A stretch of DNA of 64,000 bases, taken from assembly GCF_015548375.1 (NCBI RefSeq), contig NZ_JADMWW010000007.1, positions 34,367 through 98,366 on the forward strand, given 5' to 3'. The notes under the pieces were generated by a model. It ran no database searches. It saw only the letters and a list, made by a program, of their open reading frames with translations, and was not told the DNA's origin. The stretch comes from Collinsella aerofaciens (GTDB lineage Bacteria > Actinomycetota > Coriobacteriia > Coriobacteriales > Coriobacteriaceae). A program made the translations under genes and the position numbers. Shown piece by piece: positions 62,715-64,000 of this stretch. Within the stretch, counting starts at the first letter, position 1, and each line of letters opens with the position of its first letter.

Positions 62715-63872
62715 ATGGACGAGATCGTCTGCGCAAACACCGCATTTCGCTACTGGCGATGCCCGCCCCAAGTACGCGACCTCTACCCGCGACTGCCGAG
62801 TTCCGATGACGGCTGGCGAGCCCTATCCCAAACCCCTTTCGTAACCGACGTCCTCAAGACCCCGATTATCGCCGTTGCATCGCCAGGTTGTTGTAATCAC
62901 CACTCGGGATTGCGCTCCACTATTCGCTGGGAAGGGGCATCGGATGCCGGCACAACAATCGACACTCATTTAGGCTTTAGTGTCACCAATCCGCTTAACA
63001 CCTTATTCACTATGACACGTTTTGTGTCTCAAATAAATCTCGTACTGGCTATGTACGAACTATGCGGCTGGTTTTCTGTTTTCGAGCCGACTCCCGCTGT
63101 CGAAATGCAGTTAAAAATGGCGGTAGAGGTGAATCGCAATTCCAACACGCGGGATCTGTTCGAACTTGGAGAAGGCGAAGACGATGTTCCTTGGAAACGA
63201 GTTTATGCCCGCGCAACGGTAAAGGTCCCAGATAACGAAGGCCAAACGAACAAGCGTAAGGATGGAAGAGAGGTTACGAAACTCAAAGGTACTTCTCTTT
63301 GGATGAGAAAGCCGCTCATCGAACTGAGCGACCTGCATCGATTCGCCGACAAGGTCAAAGGTCAAATGTGGGGAAAGCAGTTTTATGATGCCGCCCAGCA
63401 GGTTATCGGCATTGCTGCGTCTCCGCTCGAGGTCGCGGGAGTCCTGCTTCTAAGTCGTTCTCGACGTCTAGGTGGTGCGGGATTCAGCTACGTGTACCTC
63501 AACGATTTAACCCCTCTATCCTTGGCAGCCCAAAACATCGCAGGTCAAAAGGTTTGCTACGGAGACATCATGATTGTAAACCCAGTCCTAATGAAGGCGG
63601 TAATTATCGAGATCCAAGGTGAAGTCATCCATGGATCAGGCGCGGTGCTTGAGCACGATGCGGAGCGCATGACGGCGCTCCAGAGCATGGGTTTTGACGT
63701 GTTCCTGGTAACCCACGATATGCTTAACGACAAAAAGCAGTTAGACACCATAGTCAAAAGCGTCTGCAGTCGCTTGGGGATTCGATATAAAGCCAAATCC
63801 GAGGCAATGAAGTGCGCCGAGACGCGACTGCGAGCAAATGTTTTGTGCAACTGGTTGGAAATTGGAAATTAG
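62715..63872 (+). CDS. Protein with AbiEi-like N-terminus and DUF559/Vsr-like nuclease end
   Basis: The 385-residue protein opens with ANTAFRYWRCPPQVRDLYPR, which resembles the start of coriobacterial AbiEi-type proteins. The C-terminal 110 residues fit a restriction-endonuclease-like fold of the DUF559/Vsr kind: VIIEIQGEVIHGSG, HDAERMTALQSMGFDVFLVTHDML. There Glu-x-Gln and the His may form the metal site. The function is unknown; a defence or anti-element role is an inference from the fold and the neighbourhood. GGGGAGG lies 6 bases upstream. Confidence 0.6.
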   Translation: MDEIVCANTAFRYWRCPPQVRDLYPRLPSSDDGWRALSQTPFVTDVLKTPIIAVASPGCCNHHSGLRSTIRWEGASDAGTTIDTHLGFSVTNPLNTLFTMTRFVSQINLVLAMYELCGWFSVFEPTPAVEMQLKMAVEVNRNSNTRDLFELGEGEDDVPWKRVYARATVKVPDNEGQTNKRKDGREVTKLKGTSLWMRKPLIELSDLHRFADKVKGQMWGKQFYDAAQQVIGIAASPLEVAGVLLLSRSRRLGGAGFSYVYLNDLTPLSLAAQNIAGQKVCYGDIMIVNPVLMKAVIIEIQGEVIHGSGAVLEHDAERMTALQSMGFDVFLVTHDMLNDKKQLDTIVKSVCSRLGIRYKAKSEAMKCAETRLRANVLCNWLEIGN

Positions 63873-64000
63873 CCGGCGACATGGCGCTAGAACGACCTAG
63901 TTTGCCTGCCAGTGAATTAGTTTCATTTCAAAACTATGCCGGATTACGGGGCCGGACCCGGGCCGGCCGTCCGTACCCTGCATTTCACGGAATGCGCAAG

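Noticed and set aside
62511..62771. 86-codon minus-strand frame overlapping the start of the gene at 62715
   Set aside because: It overlaps a better-supported gene and its ribosome site, and its composition is not protein-like.

Overview
The window looks like chromosome of a high-GC Gram-positive gut actinobacterium, most likely a Collinsella (Coriobacteriia). This rests on the high GC of the housekeeping genes, an LPKTG-anchored surface protein, a complete glycogen locus, a NusG-like gene heading a capsule locus, and several palindromic intergenic elements. The genus is an inference from gene content, not from a marker gene.

1-12.8 kb is conserved core: the 5' part of an L,D-transpeptidase gene, L-serine ammonia-lyase, metK, gltX, priA, def, fmt, rsmB and a small FmdB-type zinc-ribbon gene. 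Long, often perfect, inverted repeats sit between these genes. 12.8-26 kb is a co-oriented minus-strand glycogen locus: glgB, glgP, glgC, glgD, glgA and a GH13-GH77 fusion. GlgA and GlgB both carry long Ala/Lys/Thr-rich, histone-H1-like tails. Divergent from glgB are a HAD phosphatase and a thiamine pyrophosphokinase gene, then tRNA-Ala.

28.5-48.3 kb is a capsule/exopolysaccharide locus, all on the plus strand. It opens with a structured leader and a NusG/LoaP-type antiterminator. An initiating sugar-phosphate transferase, four glycosyltransferases, a radical SAM/SPASM protein, two polysaccharide pyruvyl transferases, two FrhB-type iron-sulfur proteins, Wzy, Wzx, a frameshifted acyltransferase with a G10 tract, RmlA, RmlB, a fused RmlC-RmlD and a decayed wecB follow. 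GC and codon use change from gene to gene, so the locus is mosaic. Several of its genes contain perfect hairpins inside the coding sequence.

48.3-57 kb is a low-GC island: an endonuclease/exonuclease/phosphatase-fold protein, unknown proteins, and a 5.55 kb Tn916-type mobilizable element (int, xis, Rep_trans/MOBT relaxase, regulators; no conjugation genes). The element splits a host gene whose 3' end resumes in frame on the far side, followed by a four-helix membrane protein. 57-64 kb holds an LPKTG surface protein, a Panacea-Doc toxin-antitoxin pair, a decayed second copy of that pair, a RelB-like fragment, a DUF4160 gene with its partner, tRNA-Val, and a protein with an N-terminal AbiEi-like segment and a DUF559/Vsr-like nuclease end.
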